Positions 5,404 through 13,062 of a stretch of DNA of 13,062 bases are shown here, piece by piece. Origin of the DNA: DASVDK01 sp036562265 [NCBI: Thermodesulfobacteriota bacterium] (lineage in GTDB: Bacteria > DASVDK01). Each line of letters starts with the position of its first letter. The first letter of the stretch is position 1. Location: positions 1 to 13,062 of the forward strand of contig DATCKS010000143.1 of the NCBI GenBank assembly GCA_036562265.1, read 5' to 3'. Under the pieces are notes generated by a model that did no database searches, was not told where the DNA came from, and was given only the letters and a program-made list of their open reading frames with translations. Made by a program: the position numbers and the translations under genes.

Positions 5404-6707
5404 ATGTCGAGCCCAACGCCGCGTGCCACGGATCACGTCGGCGCCGGCGGCGCCGGGTCGAGAGACGCCCTCGTCGCCGACATCATCATCGCCAACGCCC
5501 CCGATCCGGTGTTCGTGTCGGACCTCGAGGGGAAGATCCTGAAGGCCAACGACGCCGTCTCGACGCTTCTCGGCTTCCGCCAGGACGAGGTGCTCGAGCA
5601 GTCGCTGTCGCGCTTCATCAGCCCCGAGGAGACGCGGGAGTTCACGGCAGCCTTACGCGAGGTGGTCGAGCGCGGCGTCACGCGCAACGCCCGGCTCAAT
5701 CCCAGGAGCGCTTCGGGCGAGGTCATCCCGACCACCCTCAACGCCTCGGCGCTTCGCGACCCCGACGGCAACGTCATCGGCGTCATCGGCATCCTGCGCG
5801 ACATGCGGGAGCTGGACAAGGCGCGCGCCTACGCCGAGAGCCTCATCAAGAACGCGCCCGATCCGGTCTTCGTGTCGGACCTCGAGGGGAAGATCCTCCA
5901 GGCCAACGACGCCGTCTCGGCGCTCCTCGGCTTCAGGCCCGACGAGCTGATCGAGCAGTCGCTGTCGCGGATCCTGTCGCCGAAGGAGACGCGGGAGTTC
6001 ACCGCGGCCCTGCGCGAGGTGGTCGAACGGGGCGTGACGCGGAACGTCGTCCTCAACCCGGGGACCGCCTCCGGCGAGGTGATCCCGACCAGCCTCAACG
6101 CCTCGGCGCTGCGCGATCCCGACGGCAAGGTCATCGGCGTCATCGGCATCCTGCGCGACATGCGGGAGCTGGACAAGGCGCGCGCCTACGCCGAGAGCCT
6201 CATCAAGAACGCGCCCGATCCGGTCTTCGTGTCGGACCTCGAGGGGAAGATCCTCCAGGCGAACGACGCCGTTTCGGCGCTCCTCGGCTTCCGCCAGGAC
6301 GAACTCCTCGAGCAGTCGCTGTCGCGTTTCATCAGCCCAGAGGAGACGCGGGAGTTCACGGCGGCCCTCCGCGAGGTGGTCGAGCGGGGCGTCACGCGCA
6401 ACGCCCGGCTCAACCCCAGGAGCGCCTCGGGCGAGGTGATCCCGACGACCCTCAACGCTTCGGCGCTGCGCGATCCCGACGGCAAGGTCATCGGCGCCAT
6501 CGGCATCCTGCGCGACATGCGCGCCTACGAGCAGGTCGTGCGCGACCTCGAGGCGTCGAAGATGGAGCTGCAGGAGAAGATCCTCGACCTCGAGAAGTTC
6601 GAGGAGGTGGTCGTCGGCCGGGAGCTGAAGATGATCGCCCTGGAGAAGGAGGTGGAGCGGATGCGGGCCGAGCTCGAGAAGGTCAGGGCGGAGCGAGCCA
6701 GGGCCTG

Positions 6708-6708
<1 letters not shown>
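5404..6708 (+). CDS. Soluble triple-PAS protein with C-terminal coiled coil
   Basis: This 434-residue cytosolic protein has no signal peptide, membrane helix or catalytic domain. After about 30 polar residues come three PAS domains with an exact period of 119 residues. Each begins NAPDPVFVSDLEGKIL and ends near GILRDMR. The first two repeats are joined to the next by the same linker, ELDKARAYAESLIK. The last about 75 residues are a charged coiled coil (EKFEEVVVGRELKMIALEKEVERM), a type commonly found next to PAS and kinase modules. PAS domains sense small ligands, redox state or partners; no LOV-type photoactive cysteine motif is present and the ligand is unknown. The ATG at 5404 follows GGAGGAG by 5 bases; an upstream ATG at 5362 overlaps the promoter. 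The stop overlaps the kinase start by one base (TGATG), implying coupled translation and probably a stoichiometric sensor subunit. Confidence 0.9.
5494..6522 (+). repeat. Three tandem 357-bp in-gene repeats encoding PAS domains
   Basis: The landmark GATCCGGT recurs at 5503, 5860 and 6217, an exact 357-base period. Over the 105-residue core (NAPDPV to LRDMR), repeats 1 and 3 differ at 5 positions, repeats 2 and 3 at 11, and repeats 1 and 2 at 14. The third copy ends after the PAS core without the inter-repeat linker. The repeats arose by internal duplication. Confidence 0.9.
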
Positions 6709-7634
<926 letters not shown>

Positions 7635-7649
7635 GGAGGAGAACGACGC

Positions 7650-9485
7650 GTGACGCCCTCCCGCATCCTCCTGGTGGACGACGATCGGGCCCTGCTCCAG
7701 GCGCTCCCCGAGCTGCTCCGGCTGCGCATGCCGTGGGTCGCCGCCGACACGTGCGACGATGCGGCCGCGGCGCTCGAGCGGCTCTCGACCACCGACTACG
7801 AGGTGATCGTCACCGACGTGAAGATGCCCGGCATCGACGGGCTCGCGCTCCTGCGCGAGATCCGGGCGAGGCGGCCGGAGACGCCGACGCTCCTCATCAC
7901 CGGGCACGGCGAGCACGACCTCGCGGTGCGGGCGCTCCGCGGGGGCGCGTACGACTTCGTGCAGAAGCCGGTCGATCGGGACTACTTCGTCGCCTCGCTC
8001 GCGCGGGCCATCCGGACGCGGCAGCTCTCCCGCGAGGTCGAGCGGCAGCGGGCGGCGCTCGCGCACCACGCCGGCCAGCTCGAGCGGATCGTCGAGGCGC
8101 GCACGCGACAGCTCCTCGAGGCGAACGCGGCCAAGGACCGCCTCCTGCGGCGCGAGCAGGAGGCAAGGGCGGCGGCCGAGGCGGCGCAGCGCAGCCTCGC
8201 CTTCCTGGCAGAGGCGAGCGCCAGGCTCGCGGGCTCGCTCGACTACCGGGCGACGCTCACGAGCCTGGCCGAGCTCGTCGTCCCGGCGCTGGCCGACTGG
8301 TGCGCGGTCGACGTGGTGGAGGAGGGCCAGTCGATCCGGCCGCTGGCGGCGGTCCACGTCGACCCGGCCCTGGCCGACCTCGTGCGGGACGCGCGGCCGG
8401 GCGGCCCGGCCGCGCCGGGAGCGCCCCACGGCGTGCGCCGCGTGGTGGAGACCGGGCGCGCCGAGCTCGTCCCGGAGGTGTCGGACGCGATGCTCGAGGC
8501 CTCGGCGCGAGACGAGGCGCACTACCGGCGCCTCTGCCGGCTCGGCTGCGCGTCGTACATGGCCGTGCCGCTCATCGCGCGGGGGCGGACGCTCGCCGTG
8601 ATGACGCTCGCGACGGCCGACTCCGGCCGCCGCTACGGTCCGGCCGACCTCGCGCTTGCCGAGGAGGTGGCGCGTCGGGCCGCCCTCGCCGTCGACAACG
8701 CCCGGCTCTACCAGGAGGCGCAACGGGCCGTCCGCGCGCGCGACGCCTTCCTCGCGCGCGCCTCCCACGAGCTGCGCACGCCGCTGACCTCGGCCCTCGG
8801 GACCGTCCGGCTCCTCCAGCGGAACCTGACCGATCGGCCGAGGGAGGACAGCGCCGTCCTCGTCGACATCGCCTGCCGGAACCTGGGCGTCATGGCGACC
8901 CTGGTCGACGACCTCCTCGACGCCTCGAAGCTCGGCCTCGGCCGCGAGACGCTCACCATCGAGCCGGTGGCCGTGGCGGAACTCGTCCACGCCGGCCTCG
9001 AGGTCGTCGGCGAGCAGGCGCGCGAAAAGGGGGTCGCCCTGCAGGTCGCCGTCCCCGACGAGCTTCGCGTGCGGGCCGATCGGATCAAGCTCGAGCAGGT
9101 CCTCGTGAACCTCCTCGTCAACGCGATCAAGTTCACGCCCGGGGGCGGGACCGTGGCGGTGGAGGCGAAGGCCGAGCCGGACGCCGTGACGATCCGGGTG
9201 CGCGACTCCGGCGAAGGGCTCGCCCGCGAGCACCTCGAGTCGATCTTCGAGCCGTTCGTCCAGGCCTCGCCCGCCGCCGCCTCCGGCCGCGCCGGCCGGC
9301 GCCACCCGCCGCGCCAGCGCGGCAGCGGCCTCGGGCTCGCCATCTGCCGCCAGATCGTCCACCTCCACGGCGGAGCGATCTGGGCCGAGAGCGACGGGCC
9401 GGGCCGCGGCAGCACCTTCAGCGTCCGCCTCCCCCAGTCCGCCGCGCCCGGCCGGGAAACCGCATCCTCCGCCGTCGGCTTCTGA
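7650..9485 (+). CDS. Hybrid response regulator / GAF / histidine kinase
   Basis: The product is a 611-residue soluble signalling protein. Domains in order are REC (1-120), a coiled coil (about 125-185), GAF (about 185-355), HisKA and HATPase_c (360-597). The REC domain has Asp10-Asp11-Asp12, phospho-acceptor Asp56 in VTDVKMPG, Thr84 and Lys106, all needed for phosphorylation. The kinase has His373 in ASHELRTPLTS, Asn491 in LVNLLVNAIKFTPGGG, DSGEG (519-523), FEPF (533-536) and GSGLGLA (558-564). An Ala/Arg-rich insertion (about 540-557) widens the ATP lid. The start is a GTG at 7650 with GAGGAGGAG 8 bases upstream and 15 bases past the previous stop. REC-first kinases take phosphate from one kinase and change the activity of their own, so it likely receives the signal from the upstream kinase. 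Its downstream target is not in the window. Confidence 0.92.
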   Translation: MTPSRILLVDDDRALLQALPELLRLRMPWVAADTCDDAAAALERLSTTDYEVIVTDVKMPGIDGLALLREIRARRPETPTLLITGHGEHDLAVRALRGGAYDFVQKPVDRDYFVASLARAIRTRQLSREVERQRAALAHHAGQLERIVEARTRQLLEANAAKDRLLRREQEARAAAEAAQRSLAFLAEASARLAGSLDYRATLTSLAELVVPALADWCAVDVVEEGQSIRPLAAVHVDPALADLVRDARPGGPAAPGAPHGVRRVVETGRAELVPEVSDAMLEASARDEAHYRRLCRLGCASYMAVPLIARGRTLAVMTLATADSGRRYGPADLALAEEVARRAALAVDNARLYQEAQRAVRARDAFLARASHELRTPLTSALGTVRLLQRNLTDRPREDSAVLVDIACRNLGVMATLVDDLLDASKLGLGRETLTIEPVAVAELVHAGLEVVGEQAREKGVALQVAVPDELRVRADRIKLEQVLVNLLVNAIKFTPGGGTVAVEAKAEPDAVTIRVRDSGEGLAREHLESIFEPFVQASPAAASGRAGRRHPPRQRGSGLGLAICRQIVHLHGGAIWAESDGPGRGSTFSVRLPQSAAPGRETASSAVGF

Positions 9486-9498
9486 CCCCACTGCGCGT

Positions 9499-10170
9499 CT
9501 AGAGCGCGAGCATGAAGAGGCCGGAGAGGAGGAGGACGAGCGCCCAGAGGAGGTCGAGGTTCACCCAGGCCCGGCGCAGGACGCCGAGGCCGAAGCGGTC
9601 GAAGACCGCCAGGGCGATCACCCCGGCGACGGCGAGCATCGCGACGGTGTGGATCCCCACGGCCGCTGCCGCCGCCGCGGCCGAGCCGAACGCCGGCAGC
9701 GGCGCCGACGCGTGCCCGGCGTGGCCGGATGGTGCGGGCGTGCCCGAGGTGCCCGGCGCCGCCGCGCCGAGTGCGAGGAGCGCCGGCATGGCCATGAGCC
9801 CGGCGCCGTGGACCGACGACGCGAGGAACGACCAGAGGACGAGGCCGGCGAAGCCGACACGCATGCCGGCCCGCGCCTTGTGGCGGACGCCGCGTACCAG
9901 CCGGTAGCCGCCGAAGGCGACGAGGACGCCGGCCACGCCGAGGCGTACGGTACGCTCGTCGAGGGCGCCCCGCGCGGCCGCCACCAGGGCGGCCGTTGCG
10001 GCAAGCGAGGCGGCGTGCCCGATGGCGATCGGCACGAGCGCCCTCGCGACCGCCCCCCGGTCCCGCTCCTGGAGGCCCAGGCCGACCGCGAAGAGCCAGC
10101 CCATCGCCGGGTTGAGCCCGTGGAAGGCGCCGAGCAGCACGAGCGTCACCCAGGGCCAGAGGTCGACCAC
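9499..10170 (-). CDS. Six-helix membrane protein with conserved histidines, possible metal transporter
   Basis: The product has 223 residues, about six hydrophobic segments and no other domain. Distinct motifs are GAFHGLNPAMGWLFAVGLGLQE (14-35) with His17, IAIGHAASL with His52, and SFLASSVHGAGLMAMPALL with His121. A histidine-bearing low-complexity loop, SGHAGHASAPLP (149-160), follows. Paired HG/GH motifs inside helices recall the NicO/RcnA, UreH and related metal-transport families, so divalent or copper transport is plausible but not shown. The GTG at 10170 lies 6 bases after the methanethiol oxidase stop and has no clear Shine-Dalgarno site. It is presumably coupled to that gene, and an internal start a few codons later cannot be excluded. 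Its 3-prime end converges on the signalling operon, 13 bases apart. Confidence 0.8.
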   Translation of the reverse strand: MVDLWPWVTLVLLGAFHGLNPAMGWLFAVGLGLQERDRGAVARALVPIAIGHAASLAATAALVAAARGALDERTVRLGVAGVLVAFGGYRLVRGVRHKARAGMRVGFAGLVLWSFLASSVHGAGLMAMPALLALGAAAPGTSGTPAPSGHAGHASAPLPAFGSAAAAAAAVGIHTVAMLAVAGVIALAVFDRFGLGVLRRAWVNLDLLWALVLLLSGLFMLAL

Positions 10171-10176
10171 GCCGCG

Positions 10177-11568
10177 TCAGGGGAAGCAGAACGAGTCGGA
10201 CGACGCGTCTCCCCCCTCGAGCCGGACCTGGTGCGGCCGGTATCCCGGCGGGGTTTCGAGGAAGAACCGCCGGTCGAACGAGAGGCCGCCGTTCGGATCG
10301 GCGTCGAGCTTCACCGTCCAGCCCGCGATGCCGTCCGGGTAGAACTGGCCGTCCCAGGCGCCGTAGAGCGAGTTCGTGACGTAGACGCGCCGGCCGTCGC
10401 GGCTCACCTCGACCATCTGCGGGCCGCCGTTCCGTGGCGTCGGCGACGCCGGATGCGGCGCGTGGCGGGCGATGCCGCCTATGTGGACCGAGCCGGTCAG
10501 CGTCGGGTTCAGCGGATCGGAGACGTCGTATTGCCGCATCTCGCCCGTCCCCCAGCACGAGACGTACAGGAAGCGGTCGTCGAGCGACAGGTCGATGTCG
10601 GTCACGAGCGGCGGCGCCGCCTTGAAGCCCTGGAGCAGCGGCGGCAAGAGCGCCGGGTCGGCCGGCTCGGCCGGGATCTCGATGACCTTCTGGACGTGGA
10701 ACGTGCCGCCGGAGAGGTACCAGAGCCAGATCGACGAGGAGAGGTCCTCGAGGCTGACGGTGACGCCCGCGAAGCCGTACACCCGGGTCGGGTCGTGCGC
10801 GGGCCGAAGCTCGAGCACGAGCTGCTGGGCGTCGCCGAGGTCGAGCGTCTGCAGGTGACGCCGCCGCCTGAGGTCGAAGACGTGCAGCCGCTTGCCGTAC
10901 TTGCCGGCGAGCAGGAGTTCGGGCACCAGGCCCCCCTCGATCATGTTCGGCGTGCCCCACTCGCTCGTCACCATCGTGTCGTACCCGAGGTGCCAGGCGA
11001 AGTCGTAGGCGAAGTACTGGGGACCGCGGTCCACTTCGAAGCGCCCGAGGACGTCGAAGGCGTCGTGGTCGAGCACGAAGACGCCGCCGGGGCCGTCTCC
11101 CTCGGGGTTGCCGAGGGCGCTCACGTAGATGCCGTCCGGGCCGCAGTGGAGCGTGTGCGGCCGCGAGTAGCCGGTGCGCCTCGCCACCTCGCCGGCCTCG
11201 ATCACCTTCACCAGGCTCGGCCGCCTCGGATCGGGGCGGGTGTCGACGACGTGGATGCGCGACGAGCGGAGCCCCGGGAGGATCAGGTAGCGGCGCTCGA
11301 CGTGCGGGTGAGGCGCGTACGGGCAGAGGGCGGAGCTGCAGGCGTTCCAGCCGAAGTGGTGCAGCTCGTCGCCGATGTTCGGCATGTCGAGCTGCCCGAC
11401 CGTGCGGCCGTACGTCGACGAGGCCGGGTCGACGTCCACGACGGCGAGGGCGTCGGGCCGGCTGCCGTCGACGTCGATCATCGCCACGTAGGCCAGCCGT
11501 TCCGGGGGCGCCTCCATGGCCATGCGGGCCGACGGATAGAAAGTTGGGTCGGGTCGGAAGATGGCCAT
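10177..11568 (-). CDS. mtoX: Methanethiol oxidase / SBP56 selenium-binding family protein
   Basis: The product is a 463-residue soluble beta-propeller of the SBP56/SELENBP1 family. Characterised members oxidise methanethiol to formaldehyde, H2S and H2O2 and use copper. It tracks human SELENBP1 along its length: DELHHFGWNACSS (67-79) with the active-site-region cysteine at 77, LILPGLRSSRIHVVDT, SRPHTLHCGPDGIYVSALGN, GYDTMVTSEWGTPNMI, TDIDLSLDDRFLYVSCWGTGEMRQYDVSDP, NGGPQMVEVSRDGRRVYVTNSLY and EGGDASSD near the end. No signal peptide is visible with the chosen start, so it would be cytosolic. The ATG at 11568 has GAGGAGG 8 bases upstream; the frame is open further but that part overlaps the promoter and a divergent gene. 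The membrane protein follows in the same operon. The symbol is by family; not every SBP56 protein has proven methanethiol activity. Confidence 0.9.
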   Translation of the reverse strand: MAIFRPDPTFYPSARMAMEAPPERLAYVAMIDVDGSRPDALAVVDVDPASSTYGRTVGQLDMPNIGDELHHFGWNACSSALCPYAPHPHVERRYLILPGLRSSRIHVVDTRPDPRRPSLVKVIEAGEVARRTGYSRPHTLHCGPDGIYVSALGNPEGDGPGGVFVLDHDAFDVLGRFEVDRGPQYFAYDFAWHLGYDTMVTSEWGTPNMIEGGLVPELLLAGKYGKRLHVFDLRRRRHLQTLDLGDAQQLVLELRPAHDPTRVYGFAGVTVSLEDLSSSIWLWYLSGGTFHVQKVIEIPAEPADPALLPPLLQGFKAAPPLVTDIDLSLDDRFLYVSCWGTGEMRQYDVSDPLNPTLTGSVHIGGIARHAPHPASPTPRNGGPQMVEVSRDGRRVYVTNSLYGAWDGQFYPDGIAGWTVKLDADPNGGLSFDRRFFLETPPGYRPHQVRLEGGDASSDSFCFP

Positions 11569-11589
11569 GTCGTGGTCCTCCTCGATTCG

Positions 11590-11618
11590 ACCATACGCCT
11601 CCCGCACGGGTGGAACAA
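11590..11618 (-). promoter_or_regulatory. Putative promoter of the methanethiol oxidase operon
   Basis: On the minus strand TTGTTC (11618-11613) and TATGGT (11595-11590) are separated by 17 bases. The boxes match consensus at three and four of six positions. The transcript would start near 11583, overlapping the 5-prime edge of the GAGGAGG ribosome site and leaving a leader of about 15 bases. Confidence 0.35.
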
Positions 11619-11627
11619 CGAACAAGT

Positions 11628-11639
11628 GGAGAAATCTCC
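11628..11639. promoter_or_regulatory. Small inverted repeat GGAGA-AA-TCTCC in the divergent promoter region
   Basis: Five-base arms surround an AA centre, in the only A/T-rich patch of the mtoX upstream region, 9 bases upstream of the putative -35 box. The size and place suit a dimeric regulator site, but a 10-base match can arise by chance. Confidence 0.25.
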
Positions 11640-11749
11640 GGCGACGTGGATTGGGCAGGCGCCCGGTACGGTTCGTGTAGCGTTTCGACGCCTTGCCCGT
11701 CGCACGGGGCGACACGGCGCGCCGCCGCGGACGGGCCAGGAGGAATGCC

Positions 11750-12322
11750 ATGCATCCCGCCTCATCGAAGCGCCGGCTCGCGGCGGCGATCACCGCGACG
11801 GGCGTGCTCGTCGCGACCGGGGTGGTCACGGCATGGGGCCAGACGAGCGGGACGGCAACGCCCGACCAGCCGGGACAGCTCGACGTCCCCGGCAAGGGTC
11901 CGGCGCAGCCGGAGGCGTTGCCGGGTCAGCGGACGCAGCCGGGCGACACCCAGAAGACCGGCCCCCTCAAGGAAGAGGCCGTCCGGCAGGGCACGAGCGG
12001 AACGACCGACGACAGGCTGGCCGCCTACGTCAAGGCCCGACAGCAGCTCGAGCGCGACGATCCGAGCATGCGGCGCGCGCTCGAGGCGGGGGACTTCGCC
12101 GGACGGATGGACACCATCCGGGCGGCCCTCAGGGGCTCGCAGATGACCCCCGAGGAGTTCGTGCAGATGCACGAGCAGGTGCAGCGCGACCCGGCGCTCA
12201 AGGCCCAGGTCGAGGCGCAGCTCGGCGCAGCCTCCGGTACGTCGGGCGCAGCACGCGGCACCGGCGCGCCGCATCCGGCCGGCGGCGCCGAGGTCCCCGC
12301 GGGAGCCGCGAGCCCGCAGTAG
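11750..12322 (+). CDS. Secreted helical protein, DUF4168-like
   Basis: The product is a 190-residue exported protein of unknown function. Residues 1-31 form a signal peptide (SSKRRLAAAITATGVLVATG core, cleavage probably near AWG-Q). A Pro/Gly/Gln-rich stretch follows to about residue 85. Next comes a charged helical core at 86-160 with DRLAAYVKARQQLERDD, MRRALEAGDFAGRM, MTPEEFVQMHEQVQRDPALKAQVEAQL. The tail is Ala/Gly/Pro-rich low complexity. The core pattern, a helix, then a T-P-E-E-F helix, then a D-x-x-L-x-x-x-V helix, resembles DUF4168 proteins, which are small periplasmic proteins without a known role. The ATG at 11750 is preceded by AGGAGGA with 5 bases of spacing; a longer frame from 11693 would bury the signal peptide. 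It lies upstream of, and on the same strand as, the ECF sigma gene, and may be connected with an envelope-stress response. Confidence 0.82.
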   Translation: MHPASSKRRLAAAITATGVLVATGVVTAWGQTSGTATPDQPGQLDVPGKGPAQPEALPGQRTQPGDTQKTGPLKEEAVRQGTSGTTDDRLAAYVKARQQLERDDPSMRRALEAGDFAGRMDTIRAALRGSQMTPEEFVQMHEQVQRDPALKAQVEAQLGAASGTSGAARGTGAPHPAGGAEVPAGAASPQ

Positions 12323-12340
12323 ATCGCCCTCGACACGACG

Positions 12341-12366
12341 GGAACATTCCGGGTTCGCCGGGCGTC
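12341..12366 (+). promoter_or_regulatory. ECF-type promoter upstream of the sigma factor gene (probable autoregulation)
   Basis: GGAAC (12341-12345) and CGTC (12363-12366) are separated by 17 bases. This is the classical bipartite pattern read by many ECF sigma factors, which often transcribe their own gene. Transcription would begin near 12373, downstream of the ATG at 12372, and this decides the start codon of the sigma gene in favour of the GTG at 12432. Confidence 0.55.
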
Positions 12367-12431
12367 GAATTATGTGTAGCAGGGAGACGTCGGGGTCCCC
12401 CGGCGCCGGGCTCTCGTCGAGGGGAGCGCAG

Positions 12432-12998
12432 GTGGACGCCGTACGGCATGCCGCGTTCGGTGAGGAGGTGCTCCGGCACGTCGACCGGCTCTACCGCTAC
12501 GCCCGGCTGCTCACGCACGACGCCGCGTGGGCCGAGGACCTCGTCCAGCAGACGATTCTGCAAGCCTACGAGCACGCCGAGCAGCTCCGACCGGAAGGCA
12601 AGTGTCGAGGCTGGCTCTTCGCCATCCTGCGGAACCTCCACCGCACGGCGTGCCGACGACCCGGCCCCGGCACCTCGGCGCCGATCGCGAGAGTGATCGG
12701 CGCGCTCCCCACCGTCGAGGCGGAGCTCTACCCGCCGCCGCTCACCCCGGAGACGCTCGTACAACGGGAGCTGACCATCGAGACGCTCGAGCGCGCGATC
12801 GTCGCGTTGCCGACCCCGTACCGGGAGATCCTGATCCTCGTGGACCTCGAGGAGCTGACGTACGAGGAGGTGGCCCTCGTGGTGGAGTGCGCGGTCGGGA
12901 CGGTCAAGTCGCGGCTCTACCGGGCGCGAAACCGCCTGCGCGCCCGTCTCCTCGCCGAAACCGCCCCGGACCTGCCCGTTCGAAAGGTGGGGCCGTGA
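12432..12998 (+). CDS. ECF-family RNA polymerase sigma factor
   Basis: This 188-residue sigma factor has only regions 2 and 4. Region 2 (8-71) contains YRYARLLTHDAAWAEDLVQQTILQAYE and the promoter-melting CRGWLFAILRNLHR. Region 4 (about 117-172) contains IVALPTPYREILILVDLEELTYEEVA followed by the helix-turn-helix VVECAVGTVKSRLYRARNRLR, which reads the -35 box. A proline-rich linker of about 45 residues joins them. The GTG at 12432 has GGGGAG 5 bases upstream and lies about 60 bases past the predicted transcript start. An in-frame ATG at 12372 would add 20 low-complexity residues but falls at or before that transcript start. The stop overlaps the next start as GTGA. Its stimulus cannot be read from the sequence. 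Confidence 0.93.
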   Translation: MDAVRHAAFGEEVLRHVDRLYRYARLLTHDAAWAEDLVQQTILQAYEHAEQLRPEGKCRGWLFAILRNLHRTACRRPGPGTSAPIARVIGALPTVEAELYPPPLTPETLVQRELTIETLERAIVALPTPYREILILVDLEELTYEEVALVVECAVGTVKSRLYRARNRLRARLLAETAPDLPVRKVGP

Positions 12999-13062
12999 GG
13001 AGGCGGCCTTCGGTCGTGGGCTGCGCGCGGGCGGCGCGGTGGCTCTACCCGGCACTCGACGG
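12995..13062 (+). CDS. Probable anti-sigma factor, N-terminus only (cut by window end)
   Basis: Twenty-two codons are visible. The GTG at 12995 overlaps the sigma stop by four bases (GTGA), with GGTGGGG just upstream. The reading GCARAARWLYPALDG matches the opening of zinc-finger anti-sigma factors, which start with a cysteine, then a Leu-Pro-x-x-Leu-Asp-Gly stretch. The HxxxCxxC zinc motif would lie beyond the window. A second in-frame GTG at 13016, 12 bases after GAGGAGG, is also possible and would give the short N-terminus common in the family. Position directly after an ECF sigma gene strongly supports the call. Confidence 0.6.
   Translation, partial: MRRRPSVVGCARAARWLYPALD

Noticed and set aside
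5268-5429. N-terminal extension of srkA to the ATG at 5429
   Set aside because: It would cross the divergent promoter region, is Arg-rich and is absent from the family.
5494-6522. 357-bp direct repeats as a mobile element or CRISPR-like array
   Set aside because: They are in-frame coding repeats of PAS domains with an exact codon-multiple period and no spacer structure.
9486-9498. Inverted repeat around TCTAGA as a terminator between convergent genes
   Set aside because: The stem is only about four pairs with no T-run and partly overlaps the end of the membrane-protein gene.
8708-11755. Long minus-strand frame running from the kinase gene through the membrane protein and oxidase genes
   Set aside because: It overlaps three well-supported genes in another frame and shows only Arg/Pro/Ala-rich sequence.
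9649-12696. 1015-codon plus-strand frame across the oxidase and secreted-protein region
   Set aside because: It is antisense to the SBP56 gene and out of frame with the downstream genes; no recognisable domain.

Overview
This is a very GC-rich bacterial window with tightly packed genes, many GTG starts and strong AGGAGG-type ribosome binding sites. Gene content (SsuABC-like importer, OsmC, SrkA, soluble PAS/histidine-kinase cascade, SBP56/methanethiol oxidase, ECF sigma factor) suggests a free-living aerobic soil or water bacterium, perhaps a Rokubacteria/Methylomirabilota- or deltaproteobacterium-like lineage. That placement is an impression from gene style only. No rRNA, tRNA, CRISPR array, insertion sequence or phage gene was seen.

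Left block (1-4004, minus strand): a sulfonate-type ABC importer operon reads leftward as substrate-binding protein, permease, ATPase, then an OsmC thiol peroxidase, and after a 151-base gap a truncated, possibly ferritin-like gene. The 409-base region upstream of it (3690-4098) is not empty. On the minus strand it holds a TTGACA-17-CATGAT promoter, a 32-codon ORF very rich in Cys and Met, and two stable hairpins, then the importer start. This layout is what a translation-dependent sulfur attenuator would look like, and it is the main discovery candidate.

Middle (4099-9485): a 53-residue single-helix membrane protein lies on the plus strand, converging with a minus-strand SrkA (YihE/RdoA) stress kinase. 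Divergent from srkA is a three-gene plus-strand signalling operon: a soluble protein of three nearly identical PAS domains ending in a coiled coil, a soluble histidine kinase without its own sensor domain, and a REC-GAF-histidine kinase hybrid. No DNA-binding output protein is encoded with them.

Right block (9499-13062): on the minus strand, a methanethiol oxidase/selenium-binding (SBP56) gene is followed 6 bases later by a histidine-bearing six-helix membrane protein, possibly a metal transporter. Divergently on the plus strand lie a secreted helical protein (DUF4168-like), an ECF sigma factor behind a GGAAC-N17-CGTC promoter that looks autoregulated, and the first codons of a probable anti-sigma factor, cut by the window end.

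Taken together, several genes deal with sulfur compounds and thiol/peroxide stress: sulfonate import, OsmC, methanethiol oxidation (which yields H2S and H2O2) and SrkA. That functional link is inference; the sequence shows only proximity.
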